Numbered from the stretch's first letter, positions 32,587 to 43,455 are shown. The stretch: DNA of 64,000 nt from Aphanomyces cochlioides (GCA_019828595.1 JAHQRK010000015.1:930001-994000), one strand, 5' to 3'. Notes: generated by a model not told the origin, from the sequence alone. Program-made: numbers and translations.

Positions 32587-33439
32587 AGATCGCCCATCGG
32601 ATACTCAACAACGGAGGCAGCAACAATCACAGCGGCGCAGAGAACACTTGCTTGCTCCATTGCTTCGAGGAAAAGGATTCAGTGGTGATGACAGGCTGGG
32701 TCTACGAACGAGACATGATTGGTTGTACTTTGCCATAGTGAAAGGAGGTCAATGTCGTCGCTCTTGGCGACGACATTGACATCTCATAAAATGAAAACGA
32801 AAACTTTATTAGACGGAACGGATTTTGATTGGCTGTATCAGATAAATGTTCTCTTGGAACTGGCCCTAAATCTTCAAAGCTGAAGTTCGTGTTGAAGATT
32901 TCGCCAATGGAAGTTTAAAAAATACTGCGATTTCGACCAATGAAGTTGAAAGCATAAAATACTGAAATGGATGAAATTGAGTGTGAGACCCCCGAGAATG
33001 GGTACGATGGAAATATAGAGTGAAATTTGGCTGTCTCGAAATGGTCAGGCAAAGCGAGCGCCAGACATTACAGTGAGCGACGTTGAATAACAGCGCGTAT
33101 GAGCTTTTTGATTGGCCACGAAATTGGACTTATATGGCCAATCATATCGAGCTAATCAAACCCTTGAATAAAAATACGACAGCTGGTTCATTGACAAAAT
33201 TTAAATTATAGCAATTTATTTGTTGATAAGAGGAAATTCACATAGATGATTCTTGAAACAACGAAACAGTTAACAAAGGTCACAAGTTATTAAAGGTAGC
33301 ATATTTAAATCATGCAGAACTTCAAGAAGGAGAATTCGTGCATCCATTCAAAGGTTAGACATCTCATCCCAATTTTAAAAAATGGATAAAATAATAAATA
33401 CTTTAATCAATATAATACGACATATTTTATTTTAAATAC

Positions 33440-33780
33440 CTTGTTTAAAATATCACAATATCCTGCAACCAGTCGTTCTTTTATACATCATGTTCTTTCA
33501 ATCAGGCGCTATGTTTCTACTATGCTTTACCTCTACGCCGACTCATGGACACCAGATCAATTCACTTCCCGATTTCCTGTCAAACAGTCGCATGCTCGTC
33601 TTAATCTCTCTTCGGGGGGGGGGGTCTGCCCCAAGCCAGCGACATCGCTACCCTACACCTTGGTTCTCTAGGACAGTTCCCCGCGAGAATAGACTAGGGC
33701 AACAGGTCAACAGTGCTACTGTCGTTTGGAAATCCAAAGTTATCTTTGGGTGGGGTACCCAGACTTTAGTAAAAAAACTC
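33440..33780. other. Unexplained insert within the pogo-like tail
   Basis: The stretch is less AT-rich than its flanks and contains a run of ten G at about 33613. It has an open frame but no family resemblance. I cannot tell whether it belongs to the pogo-like element or was picked up. Confidence 0.3.
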
Positions 33781-33832
33781 TTTGGCGGGATATCATTTTA
33801 ATTTTAATAAATCTTTTTTTGTTCTGTGTTCT

Positions 33833-33994
33833 AAAATGGTGTTTAGTTTCCTAAACATCATTTTAACTCATTTTAAATAACATTTTGAATTGAAAATTTG
33901 TTTTAAAACTAATTTTCAATTCTTTTATATTTTAGAAAAGGAATCTCTTTCTAAATTATAAAAGAACCTATTTAAAAAGAACTCAAGAGTTCTT
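33833..33994. repeat. Four consecutive AT-rich stem-loops
   Basis: Inverted repeats follow each other: 33833-33864 (14-bp arms, loop TTTC, one wobble), 33887-33922 (GAATTGAAAATT with AATTTTCAATTC), 33922-33964 (about 20-bp arms, three mismatches) and 33977-33994 (AAGAACTC-AA-GAGTTCTT). They lie in the tail of the pogo-like element, just beyond its transposase stop. Confidence 0.65.
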
Positions 33995-34231
33995 AAAAGA
34001 GAAAAAGAACATGTATATTAAAGTTGAGATTTAAATCGACAAAGCCTTTTGAAACTCGCTCGCACTTCATCTTCGGATATCATGCTCCAAGCTCGAATGG
34101 CCCTTTCTATCATAACAATTCGCTTTTCTTTTGCAGTTGTGGCTGTGACATCAGACATGATCCACAAATCTCGCAAGTGTTGCTTGAAAGGCCCCATGAT
34201 AGAAACATCTAATGGCTGGCAGTGCGAGGTA

Positions 34232-36049
34232 CTCCCTCCGTTCGGAAATATAAGAGCCGAAAGCAAGAATCGACAATTCGGAAATATAAGAGCCACATTT
34301 TTGTATACAATTTTCAAGTCTATCGGTCGTACGGATGACAAGCTAGATTTTACCGGATAGTCACATCTCAACAAGTAGCATTCCGGCAGCAACACAAAGC
34401 GCGTCGACCTGAATATCGTCGACCTCTGGATCGCTCAAGGCGGTACTTTCAAGAAGATCGATCAGCTCATTTTCGGCTCGCAAGTTCATGATCTCCTTGT
34501 TCAACATCGCCTCCATGACCAAAGCATCCTCCGTAACAAGATGCGCAATTGCTTCTTCATACGCCGCACGATCGCACTGAGCGTTGTCAAGCAATTTTCC
34601 ACAACCAGCCATCTTGTCTTTCGAAGCATGGGGTAGCTTGAACTCATTACCCCCTTTCGCCTTGACAATCTCTAGTAGAACAAGCTGAAGACTTTGCCAA
34701 ATCTTGCCAAGTTTTGCCGAGGAATACTTCCCAAATTCGAGTTCAACGCAGTGTATCAGCTGATCAATGGTTTGAGGTGAATGCTTATACTGGAGAGATT
34801 GTATTGACGCAAAAAAGCCAAGGTCTAGAACATTCGTGTCAGGAGAGTTTGGTGGTTGTGCGGCAATGGCAAAATCCCATCCAGACGTCTTCAATTCCAA
34901 GAAAGCCGCCACAATTCTTTCGTCATTCCAGGGAACATGTGCTGGCGCGTTGTCATGTTGTAGAACAATACGCTTTCGAGTCGTAAATGTTGGCCAGACG
35001 TCCATAATTCGAGGTAATACACGTTTGATAAGCGTTTCACGATAAACATCCTTGGTGACATTCACACAATTCGTGACAAGCGTGCCAGCAGGGCGATTTC
35101 GTGAGCCCCTTAAAGCTGGGAATTTTTCAACAAAAGGGAACATTCCAACTTTGCCGTCGAACCAAGTACCATCAGGTAATACACGCGGTCTTGCAAGACA
35201 AGCCAAGAACATGACTTTGGTTGTAAAGCGTTTGCTTTTGCAGTGACGCTGGGGTACGGGCTCATCGGGGGCAAGATAGTACTTCTCGTTTTCAAATCGC
35301 AAGTAAAACCATTTCTCATCAAGGTGTATGATTTCATCCATGTCCATCATTTCCATGTTGGGCTTAATGAACCCCAAGGCGAATTTTAGTCGTGCATACT
35401 TGTTTGCACTCGTTAACAATGGTTTAACGCTGCTGCTGTGTCGCTTCATCATTCCTTTTTTCAAATACGAGTGTAAAGTTGATATTGAAACGTCTAGAAG
35501 GAAGCTTGTAAGGTTGATTTTCATTGCTATCATACCAAATTGAAATGCAAGATCGCGAAATGTACCACGATCTCTCAATTTAATCTTCTTAAGACGTTCA
35601 GCAAATGTTTCTGGTGTGAACTTGGCCTTTCGCCCACACGCCTTCTTCTTTTTCATATCTACACTGACGGCATGGTCGACTTGCGCGCTTGGGTGTGGGC
35701 GGAGTTTGTACCAAATCTTCTTTATGACGTTGAAGCCGCATCCATAAACAGCAGCTACATTCTTGAACGTGTTCTTAGGCAGCTTATTGCCCGTGGCATG
35801 ATGCAACAGAAGGCGGACAACCTCGTTTCTTTCTTTGTCGCTCAATACTCGACGCTTACGAATCCCATTGCCAACCATTTCAAATGTCAAATGACTGCTT
35901 CCACTTCGAAGTTTGCAACGAAACAAAGTGCTAAAGATTGATTGGATTATTTTCTATAATTTTAGCCAATTAAAACAACGAAATTCGGATTCACCGAGGT
36001 TTCCTGGTGAGGGGCGTGAATCGACTCTTATATTTCCGAACGGAGGGAG
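34232..36049 (-). mobile_element. Mariner with Stowaway-like ends, inside the pogo-like element
   Basis: 1818 bp. Both ends begin CTCCCTCCGTTCGGAAATAT and continue AAGAG. TA duplications lie at 34230-34231 and 36050-36051. The same end sequence in plants (CTCCCTCCGT) marks Stowaway MITEs and their mariner partners. At the left end the word TTCGGAAATATAAGAGCC is repeated 30 bp further in. Confidence 0.95.
34361..35878 (-). CDS. Mariner transposase, reading frame intact
   Basis: From the ATG at 35878 to the stop at 34361 there is no break: 505 residues, or 491 if an in-frame 42-nt GTATGA...TCTAG intron (35494-35535) is spliced. Splicing would give FDVSISTLHSYL, which fits the mariner at 3084 (TGVPKSTLSVYL) better. 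The triad is D in IIHLDEKWFYLR, D in VLQHDNAPAHVP and D in NVLDLGFFAS, with 42 residues between the last two instead of the usual 39. The N-terminus has a helix-turn-helix and a KKKK basic patch. This is the only transposase in the window without a visible defect and the youngest insertion of its nest, so it may be active. Confidence 0.9.
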   Translation of the reverse strand: MVGNGIRKRRVLSDKERNEVVRLLLHHATGNKLPKNTFKNVAAVYGCGFNVIKKIWYKLRPHPSAQVDHAVSVDMKKKKACGRKAKFTPETFAERLKKIKLRDRGTFRDLAFQFGMIAMKINLTSFLLDVSISTLHSYLKKGMMKRHSSSVKPLLTSANKYARLKFALGFIKPNMEMMDMDEIIHLDEKWFYLRFENEKYYLAPDEPVPQRHCKSKRFTTKVMFLACLARPRVLPDGTWFDGKVGMFPFVEKFPALRGSRNRPAGTLVTNCVNVTKDVYRETLIKRVLPRIMDVWPTFTTRKRIVLQHDNAPAHVPWNDERIVAAFLELKTSGWDFAIAAQPPNSPDTNVLDLGFFASIQSLQYKHSPQTIDQLIHCVELEFGKYSSAKLGKIWQSLQLVLLEIVKAKGGNEFKLPHASKDKMAGCGKLLDNAQCDRAAYEEAIAHLVTEDALVMEAMLNKEIMNLRAENELIDLLESTALSDPEVDDIQVDALCVAAGMLLVEM

Positions 36050-38401
36050 TACTGTTGGGGGCAGAGGGTAAAGTACACTTCCAAGTTCGTCACCAATGAT
36101 GCGTTCACTTTCGTTGCTGACATGACAGTCAAAATTGTCCACCAAGAGAACAGATGGATCCTCAATGTTGTCCGCAAGTACATCGCGCAGATACCTCTTC
36201 CACACATTTCCATTCATCCACGCCTTCTGTTGCATGTAATAGAAATGACCAGCTGGGTAGCTGTCAAACTCGTTCTTCTCAATTGAGCCACCATCAACAC
36301 CGCGAATGATAAACACAATTGGCAGTTTCAGACCATCGGCACGCACTGTGAGTAAAGCTGTCATTCGACTTGAATGCTTGTCACCGGACGCAACATAACT
36401 TCCACCACCACGAACGGCCCATATAGTCTTGGGACACATGTCGAAATAAATGCCAGTTTCGTCAGCATTGTACAAACAGTTTGTTGGCAAGTCAGCATGC
36501 TTCTCAGAGAAATCTGTGGCGAAGGCACGTCGCGTCTCTTCAAGATCGATTTGTGTCTTCTTTTGACGACAGATGCGCTGACGAGTAAAGTCGTGGCGAT
36601 AAGCGAAGTTTTGGAGAAGACGAAGCAAGGATTTATAGCCAGATGATCTTGTTGTAACATATTCCTGAAGCCAAGTGTTGTGATTCACGCGGAGGTAATT
36701 GATAAGGTGAGCGGTCGTCACGGCCTTGTCTTCACGTCTTAAGTCGCGGACATAAATTGCAAGTTCGTAGCTGTCAGGGATGATTGGCTTGGCCCCACAG
36801 TTGCCAGTATTCTTCTTTCGTGCCTTTGAGCCTTTGAAATTTTTCAACTTGTCAGTGTCACGAATCCATTCACGCAAGGAACTCTCGTTCCACCCGGTAA
36901 TTCTTGCGGCTTCGCGAACAGATGTGCTTTCAGCGATGGAAACAGCGCGCAACTTCTCAGCCACGGTAAGTCTGGCACGTCGAGTCTTGGTAGCATTCAT
37001 CCGAGGCTATCAATTTTCGCGGTTGTCAAATTCAAAAGAATGGGAAATTGTGCCGCGAAAAATTTAGCCAATAAAATTTTGTTATCAGAAATAAAGATCT
37101 ATGATTGGTCAATTCAAATTTAATTATGCCACGCTGTTATTCAACGTCGCTCCCTGTACTCCTGGAGCTACAGCAGCTTATTGCAATAGCCGCCGCGACC
37201 GAGCCAACCAACAACGGCGACGACGAGGATAACTCGTGGGAGCCGACTATGTCTCTCTCGATTTCTCTTGAATTGTATGCTGCAGTTCTCTCCCACCGCT
37301 ACCTGAACGCGCGACGCCCTGTCCTCAAACTACCTTGCCCAGTCGAGTACATCTTGTCATTGGATGCTAAACGATTTCGACAAGAAGCTCGAATGGACAA
37401 GTCTAGCTTTGTCCAAATCGTGAGCCGTATAGAAACACACCCAATCTTTTCAACAGCGACAAACAACTGCCAAGCCCCAGTTCACGTGCAACTTCTTGTT
37501 TTGTTGGCCAAGTTAGGAAGGTTCGGGAATGGAGCATCCGTTGGAATTCTAGCGCGGTTCTTTGGCGTGAGCGAGGGAACGGTTGACGTGTTCTGTCGGC
37601 GATGTGTTTATGCAATATTATCCCTAGAACATCAAGTTGTTCATTGGCCGAAAAAGAAGAAAGAGATGCCACAGCGCGTCGAATTTTTGAATGGCATGGC
37701 TTCAAAGGCTGCGTTGGTTTTGTTGATGGTACGCTGTTTCCGGTGTATGCAAAACCATCAATCAATGGTGAAGATTACTACTCTCGCAAGGGCTACTACA
37801 GCATGGCGGGTATGATTGTATTCGACGATTTGAAGCGCATTATGTTCATGGATTTGGGTTGGCCAGCAGCGGCTCACGATATGCGAGTTTGGAGTAACAG
37901 TTCCCTCGGCAAGAACCCCTCAAAATTCATGCGTCCCCACGAGTTTCTTCTCGCTGACTCAGGATACGCGTTGAGCGACCACTTGATGCCATCATTAAAA
38001 AAACACGTGGGTCAAACCTCACTGTGGCCCAGAAACTGTTCAACACACGCGTAGCCCAATGTCGCAGTGTGAACGAGCATTGCATCGGTCTTTTGAAAGG
38101 TCGATTTCAGTCGCTTCGTGGCATGCTCTTCGATATATCACAACCAAGGGCAGCGAAAAAGATGATTGCGAATATTCGAGTCGCTGGTGTGCTTCATAAT
38201 TTGCTCTTGGGCATGTCGGATACGAGTAATTGGGACGATGACTTGTATGATATTGACCGCAGCAACGACAGTATCTCTGAAAGCTCCCATGTACCTCGAG
38301 AAGAGGATTATAGTAGTGCTTTTCAACGCCGAGAATGGCATTGTAACAGTTTCTCTAGCCGTCCTTGACGTTTGAGTAATTAATACAAGTTTGTATTAAA
38401 T

Positions 38402-39461
38402 TTACGCATCTAGGAGTGCCCTTTCCGCTCGAATGTAGCCTAGTACTTCTTTTTTGGTCATGCCAACATCGATCATCAACTTTGCCTCGGCCATTATCTC
38501 TTGGTGGTGTTTTTCGCGAGTTAAAACAGCCAACTCCCGTGTTTTCAGCTCACGATGAAAATTTGCTTCACTCTGACGTAACGTAGTTTTGCTTCTTCCT
38601 GACGTGCTTGCATCAAAGCTTCCTGCGATTGCAAATTAGCGGCTGTCTGTTTGTCCATTGCGGCTGCTATTGTTTCGCCAAACGATTTCTGCTTGGCCAG
38701 TTTCTCTAGCTTGAAACGCTTAGCTCGACCACCTTTCTGGGGAGGCGATCCTTGTTGGAGAACAGACGTGGGTCCAGTGTTGCTCGCAAGGTCAGAAGCT
38801 TGAGTCGAATTCTCTAATTCGAGAGATCGGTGTACGTTTTCGAAATCACTGTTGTCATCCACTTCAGAGACATCACCATGAACTGCCTGGTCAATTTCAA
38901 GTGGTTCATCCGTGGAGGAATGAAAAACAGGTCTTGACAGGGTCTTGTACCAAATACAGGTGATAACTCCACGTATTGAGGACATATCTCGAGTATTGCC
39001 TTCTGAATAGTTGCATTTGTTTCAGCCATAGCTGTATTGAGCTCATCATCAGACATATTTTCATTACTAGTCGGTCGTTAGCATGATTCGCATGATGGTT
39101 CCAGTACTTACTTGTTAGATAAAGCTATATCACGGAGACCGGCACCTGTTGAGTTCTTCCAGTCCTCTGCCTTTTGAAATTTCGAGGTCAATGATGCAAT
39201 TTTGGCTTTGATAGCGTTCGCATCACGAGACACACCATGCTGAAGCATCATGGCGGCAATTTCAGCAGTTATTGCCTTCTTGCTGCGTGCTTTCTTGCTC
39301 TTGGTACCACCTTTGAAGTCCGTCCAATTCTGGTATTCATCAGTCACTGCATCAACCGCAGTGATCCAAGCGACCAGCAAATCAAGAGAGCTCCGTCCAT
39401 GAATGCTAGAAACCAAGCATTCATGGCACCTGCACTTGTCAGTGTCCCAAGGTGGTGCCAT
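38402..39461 (-). pseudogene. Harbinger 3 Myb/SANT-like protein with frameshifts
   Basis: The exon ending near 39108 has LLVAWITAVD, then AITAEIAAMMLQHGVSRDAN, AIKAKIASLTSKFQKAEDW and a TGAG motif, parallel to the intact protein at 6544. A GTAAGT...GACTAG intron of about 50 nt follows, with a CTAAC branch-site word, and then MSDDELNTAMAETNATIQKA. Two one-base shifts occur, in a T run near 38925 and near 38578. The C-terminal coiled coil ends MTKKEVLGYIRAERALLDA at 38402. A first exon upstream of 39461 is probable but not located. Confidence 0.75.
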
Positions 39462-39500
39462 GCTTCAAACTCACAGAAATTGAAGTTCTTCAAACCAGTC

Positions 39501-42500
39501 CGTTCACCGATTTGGACGATGGAATCTGACAAATTCCATTGAAGAAAACCGATGTATTCTACCAATTACAATGCGTTGTCAAATAGCCAGTAAAACTTCA
39601 ATGGGGTTTCAAAGCTGAAAATGTATTTTTGTGTGACAATTTTTGGTCCTCCTCCAAGAAAAAAGCAGAGATGAAAATGTTAGGCCCTTAGCGTATGGAT
39701 GTCTTAATTCGGGCATGGATTTCTTAATTAGGAAATAAATATCCTACTTGGGATGTGGTTGTCCACTTCGAAGGTGGTCACTTTGATGCATGGATTGTGC
39801 CAAATATGAAGTGTTTGGAATCACATACAGATGGGCCAACTGCCTTGTCAATAGCAGCGAAATCTCTTGCATCCCTGTATTTAAGATCCCTAAGGGGATA
39901 CCCAACTACAAGGCCCCCTCAAAATTCAATCCAGCGCGGATGACTTGAATGCTTTTGGTGTGTTTCTCATTGCGACTCGAACAAAGCGTCTCCGTGTTCG
40001 ATAGCAGAGACCTTGTTACCCCTGTCAAGCAGTATTCATCATGCCAAATGCAACGGAAAGTCAAACTTGCAAACCAGAGTTTTGCCGTTGACAATGCTTG
40101 TAAGTGTTCGGCTTGAACACTTTCACAAGAAGCGAAAGAGTTGAAAAGCTTAGCGGGGGTTCGTTTCGCTCCACTGGTCTTGCTCTTTGGGCATGATACC
40201 ACGGCTCGGAGCCCAACGCAAGTACAATTTTCGCTCCATTCGTCTGCCATTTCTAATCCAGAGCTGTTGGTGCCCTCAGTTCAGAGGTCTGAATCGCTTA
40301 TCAGGCTACTTTATGCATCTCGGTGAACTTTGGAGTCTCCCCCCTTCATGATAACGACACAAAGGGTCATCATCGCATCGTGTTGATAAAGTCAAAACAT
40401 GCAAGCGCTATAACATTGCGACAAATCCAAGGTCGTCGATCGTGCTACCATCAAACCACAACTTTGACATGGAGCCATTGGCGTCCCGATCGCAATATTG
40501 TCAAAGAATCTCCTGAAAGGAATGCTCAGCAGTTAGACAAAATCTCATGAGCGCAACTGAAAGATTGCGCGTTGTATCATCAGAAGTTGGCACTGCCAAC
40601 TTCTGATGGCACTTCGTCATGGTACCACAAGGTACACGAAAGAAGTAAACAATTTCCGCATGGTTGAGTTCTCAAGACAGCGTGGCGACGATGGGGGTTC
40701 AAGGACAAACCTTTCCCGAGGTTTCGAATGCACCCATGGTCCACTCATCGCTGTTGGTATGAAGATAGGTGCTGGTAGGAAGTCGAGCCGTTGTTTATGT
40801 ATCCCATCGACCTTCTCCACCTCCGCTCGAAATCCAGCGATGGATTGCATCTCGCATTGCTATGCACAACTTGACAGTCCATACAATCTGGCGATCGAAC
40901 GATTGCTATCCACTGGCGACGAGCAGCTCGCTCGGGAATGGACCAGGTTGGTGGAACAATCAAAATATTCTTTTCCCGGGTAATAACCGATCTGCATCTC
41001 TCGACTCGCACACTGTGGTCGGACTTGTATAATGCCATTGTGGATAAAAACACTGTTGAGCGTTTGTTGAGAAGTTTATCTTCAAGTTGCAGATGGCTCC
41101 TCTGTCAATGTCTCGTTTGAGCTTCTATCCCTCGCTCTCCTCTCGTCCATTCGTTTTGCTTCAAGCTTGACTACTACTCAATCTATTGCTGTGCAGAGCT
41201 AGCCGAAGAAAGAGATTTGCAATCTGCAAGCTGACTACGCAGCGAGGACGTTGTTTCGGTCAATGCTTTCACGGTGCATGTATGCCGAGGAGATCCAGCT
41301 GTGGCTCACATGACTTGTCGAAGCTATAATGCATACGAAAGTCAACTTGGCGATGTGCACATGCGAAAAGCACCATGAAAGAGTGGACTCGCCGCCGCCT
41401 CTGTCCAATCATTCATGGAATCAGCATAGAGTTTATATCAACAGCTGGGCTGCCGATTAGTTGACGCGGTTTTGACGAGACAATCCATTAAATACCTCGT
41501 CCAATGTCTTGTAAATCGCCTCGTACTCTCTCTCCTTGGCTTCTTTCATCCTTGAATCTGTCAGCTCGTATAGATGACAAGTCGATGGACAACTTTTCAA
41601 CTTCGACTGCAAAGTGAACTTTGGGCCAGAAAGGCGGCTTTAGGCTAAGACATATTGCAGCCAAATCGTATGGAATAAAAAATTTCCTCTGTCACTGAAA
41701 ATTCTCATCATACCCCTCTCGAACAAATGTCCAAGTGACGGGTCCAAGTGGCACCAACGTAACGTTGTTGATGAAACAGTTTGCCTTCCAATTGGCGTGG
41801 CCTAATCGCGATTTTGAAGAGGGCAAGTTGCCGTGCTGGTTGTCTTTACGGGGGAAACGGGCGGCCCATGGCCAGCCTACGTTGGAGGGGGGCGACATCC
41901 AGTTCTGGTTCGAACAAGAGGACAAAGCAGTCTAGCACGTTTGCATGGAGGGGAAACCACGGGGGAGCCGTAAGGGGAGTGTTGCTGGAAAGACGACAAG
42001 ACGATTCCTATTACAAAAGCACAACGGTGGTTGCTAATGGCTACCAAGTGGGGCTCAGCGTGCGTTCTACGCGAAGCTAGTCACGATATAATCGATGTCA
42101 AAGGGTTGAATTTTGCAAGCAGACGATCTGTTTGCCCAGCCCCCGGTTGAGTCAAAGAAAGAATCGAAATGGCACTCTGACATCCATGACATGTGGTTAC
42201 TACGTTGTACATTCCCGACCACTTCAACTTCGGACAGGCGACGTCAATCCCACACGAGCTCGTAAGCTACCTCTTTGACATCTCGTGATAGATTCAAAAT
42301 CCCATGGAGGACGTCGCCCCATCCGTGGATAGCCATTCCAAGGACGATGCGACGACGAGTTGACTCCAATGTGACACCAAGATATGTCTAAATCCATGTG
42401 GCTCCAAACTTTTGGCCAGCTTGAGCCATGTGGAGTCTCTTTGTTGATGGAACCATCTGATGACATTGGAAACTTCAACCCCGCGAGGTTGGCATCGACA

Positions 42501-42505
42501 AGCAA
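39501..42505. other. Gene-free accessory stretch
   Basis: No gene is supported over 3 kb. 39690-39780 resembles 29225-29300 (both have AAATATCCTA and a GGAT/ATGAAT series) and may be remains of one repeat family. A perfect 31-bp palindrome lies at 40578-40608. Confidence 0.45.
40578..40608. repeat. Perfect 31-bp palindrome
   Basis: CATCAGAAGTTGGCA is followed by one C and then by its exact reverse complement. The 15-bp arms have no mismatch and the match stops at both outer ends. Confidence 0.9.
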
Positions 42506-42525
42506 GCTCATTGTACAATTTTCCG
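42506..42525 (+). promoter_or_regulatory. Oomycete initiator plus flanking promoter region
   Basis: GCTCATTGTACAATTTTCCG fits the published oomycete core promoter (an Inr with TCAYT followed by CAWTTTT) almost base for base. It lies 22 nt before the ATG of the aquaporin at 42547, so transcription probably starts at the A of TCATT. Confidence 0.85.
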
Positions 42526-42546
42526 TGCCACCGTCAAGTGTCCAAG

Positions 42547-43455
42547 ATGATCAACGACTACAAGCCCATGGACAATGTCCGCGAGAACGGCAAGGGTGAA
42601 AAAGTCTACCCCTGGTGGCGCATCCGCAGCCACTTTGCTCGCGAATGCTTGGCCGAAGTCGCTGGCACATTTATCATGCTCCTCTTCATCGATGGCGTCG
42701 TCGCACAAGTCGTTCTGGGCGAAAACAAGAAAGGCGATTACACGCACATCTCGATTGGGTGCGGTCTTGCCGTCATGTTGGGTATTCATGCTTCCGGTGG
42801 TGTCTCTGGTGCCCATTTGAACCCAGCTATCTCGATCGCATTGGCTGTCTATGGCCGATTCCCATGGAAGAAAGTTCCGTTCTACATCTTGTCGCAAATG
42901 GTCGGCGCTTTCTTGGGCGCTCTCTTTGTCTTCATCGTCTACTACCCAGCGTTCAACACGTTCGATCCTGACCGAACTGTTGCCAAGACCGCTGGTATCT
43001 TCGCTACGTACCCCATGAGCTGGGAATACCAAGGCAGTGCTTTCGTCTGTGAAATGCTCGGCACAGCTTTGCTCATGTTTACGATCTTCAGCGTGGACGA
43101 CCCGACCAACATGCCCACGAACCCCATCATGAAGCCCATCACGGTCGGTTTGATCGTCGTCATGATCGGTATGAGCTTTGGTATGCCCACCGGCTACGCT
43201 TTGAACCCTGCTCGTGACCTTGGTCCTCGCATTTTCACCGCCATTGCTGGCTGGGGCTCTGCTGTCTTCACCGCTGACAACCACTACTTCTGGATCCCCA
43301 TCTGCGCTCCTATCGTCGGTGCTATCCTCGGTGGTGGCGCTTACATTGCCGTTATCTCCAACCACCACGACGAAGAAGACGACATTCGCGCCAGCTTTGT
43401 GCCCGAAATGCGTGTCAGTCAAGTGCCAGACTTCCGATCTCCCCTCGTACAATAA
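42547..43455 (+). CDS. Aquaglyceroporin (MIP family), intact
   Basis: 302 residues, no intron. The ATG at 42547 is the first after the initiator promoter at 42506. Both pore motifs are canonical: SGAHLNPAISIALAVYGRF and GYALNPARDLGPRIF, with the Asp after the filter Arg that marks glycerol-conducting members. Six helices are visible, from ECLAEVAGTFIMLLF to the last helix before SNHHDEEDDIRAS. The N-terminus (MINDYKPMDNVRENG) is short and polar. This gene has strong GC3 and no defects, unlike most copies in the minus-strand cluster, and it resembles the gene at 53303. Confidence 0.95.
   Translation: MINDYKPMDNVRENGKGEKVYPWWRIRSHFARECLAEVAGTFIMLLFIDGVVAQVVLGENKKGDYTHISIGCGLAVMLGIHASGGVSGAHLNPAISIALAVYGRFPWKKVPFYILSQMVGAFLGALFVFIVYYPAFNTFDPDRTVAKTAGIFATYPMSWEYQGSAFVCEMLGTALLMFTIFSVDDPTNMPTNPIMKPITVGLIVVMIGMSFGMPTGYALNPARDLGPRIFTAIAGWGSAVFTADNHYFWIPICAPIVGAILGGGAYIAVISNHHDEEDDIRASFVPEMRVSQVPDFRSPLVQ

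Larger units (their letters stand above)
30434..32866. mobile_element. PIF/Harbinger element 2, complete ends
   Basis: 2433 bp with ends GGGCCAGTTCCGAGTAAACG and, on the other strand, GGGCCAGTTCCAAGAGAACA. TAA target duplications lie at 30431-30433 and 32867-32869, the classic Harbinger target. Two convergent genes meet tail to tail at about 31520. Confidence 0.95.
34018..37000 (-). pseudogene. Pogo-like (DDE_1) transposase, split by a mariner
   Basis: From the ATG at 37000: a psq-type helix-turn-helix (LTVAEKLRAVSIAEST, then AARITGWNESSLREWI), a CENP-B-like region, then the DDE_1 domain with NADETGIYFDMCP (first D), SVLLVDNFDCHVS (second D) and, beyond the mariner at 34232-36049, CQPLDVSIMGPFK (third D). 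The frames on the two sides of the mariner differ by one base after removing it and one TA, so a small shift also exists near the junction. It would cut and paste at TA. Confidence 0.88.
33071..37156 (-). mobile_element. Pogo-like element inside Harbinger 3
   Basis: The ends are CAGTGAGCGACGTTGAATAA and, on the other strand, CAGGGAGCGACGTTGAATAA, both continuing CAGCG. TA duplications lie at 33069-33070 and 37157-37158. Without the nested mariner it is about 2.27 kb, of which 33071-34017 is an AT-rich non-coding tail. Confidence 0.95.
33041..38368 (+). pseudogene. Harbinger 3 DDE nuclease, split by a pogo-like element
   Basis: The ATG at 33041 and ten codons precede a TA at 33069-33070, where the pogo-like element (33071-37156) begins. 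Coding resumes in the same phase at 37159 (LLELQQLIAIAAA). The N-terminal domain reads KRFRQEARMDKSSFVQIVSR and LLAKLGRFGNGASVGILARF. Two more breaks lie in A-rich runs, near 37650 and near 37995. The DDE domain shows FVDGTLFPVY, HEFLLADSGYAL and VNEHCIGLLKGRFQ. The TGA at 38366 ends it. It is close kin to the nuclease at 7741-10561. Confidence 0.88.
33041..39500. mobile_element. PIF/Harbinger element 3 (coding extent), host of nested insertions
   Basis: Two convergent Harbinger genes (nuclease plus, SANT-like minus) define the element. Its own inverted ends were not resolved: the left one lies between 32870 and 33040 or was disrupted by Harbinger 2, and the right one lies between about 39500 and 39700. 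It contains the pogo-like element 33071-37156. Confidence 0.75.

Noticed and set aside
39600..39625. GGGGTTTCAAAG at 39604 as the right end of Harbinger 3
   Set aside because: It is in left-end orientation and no matching target duplication is seen.
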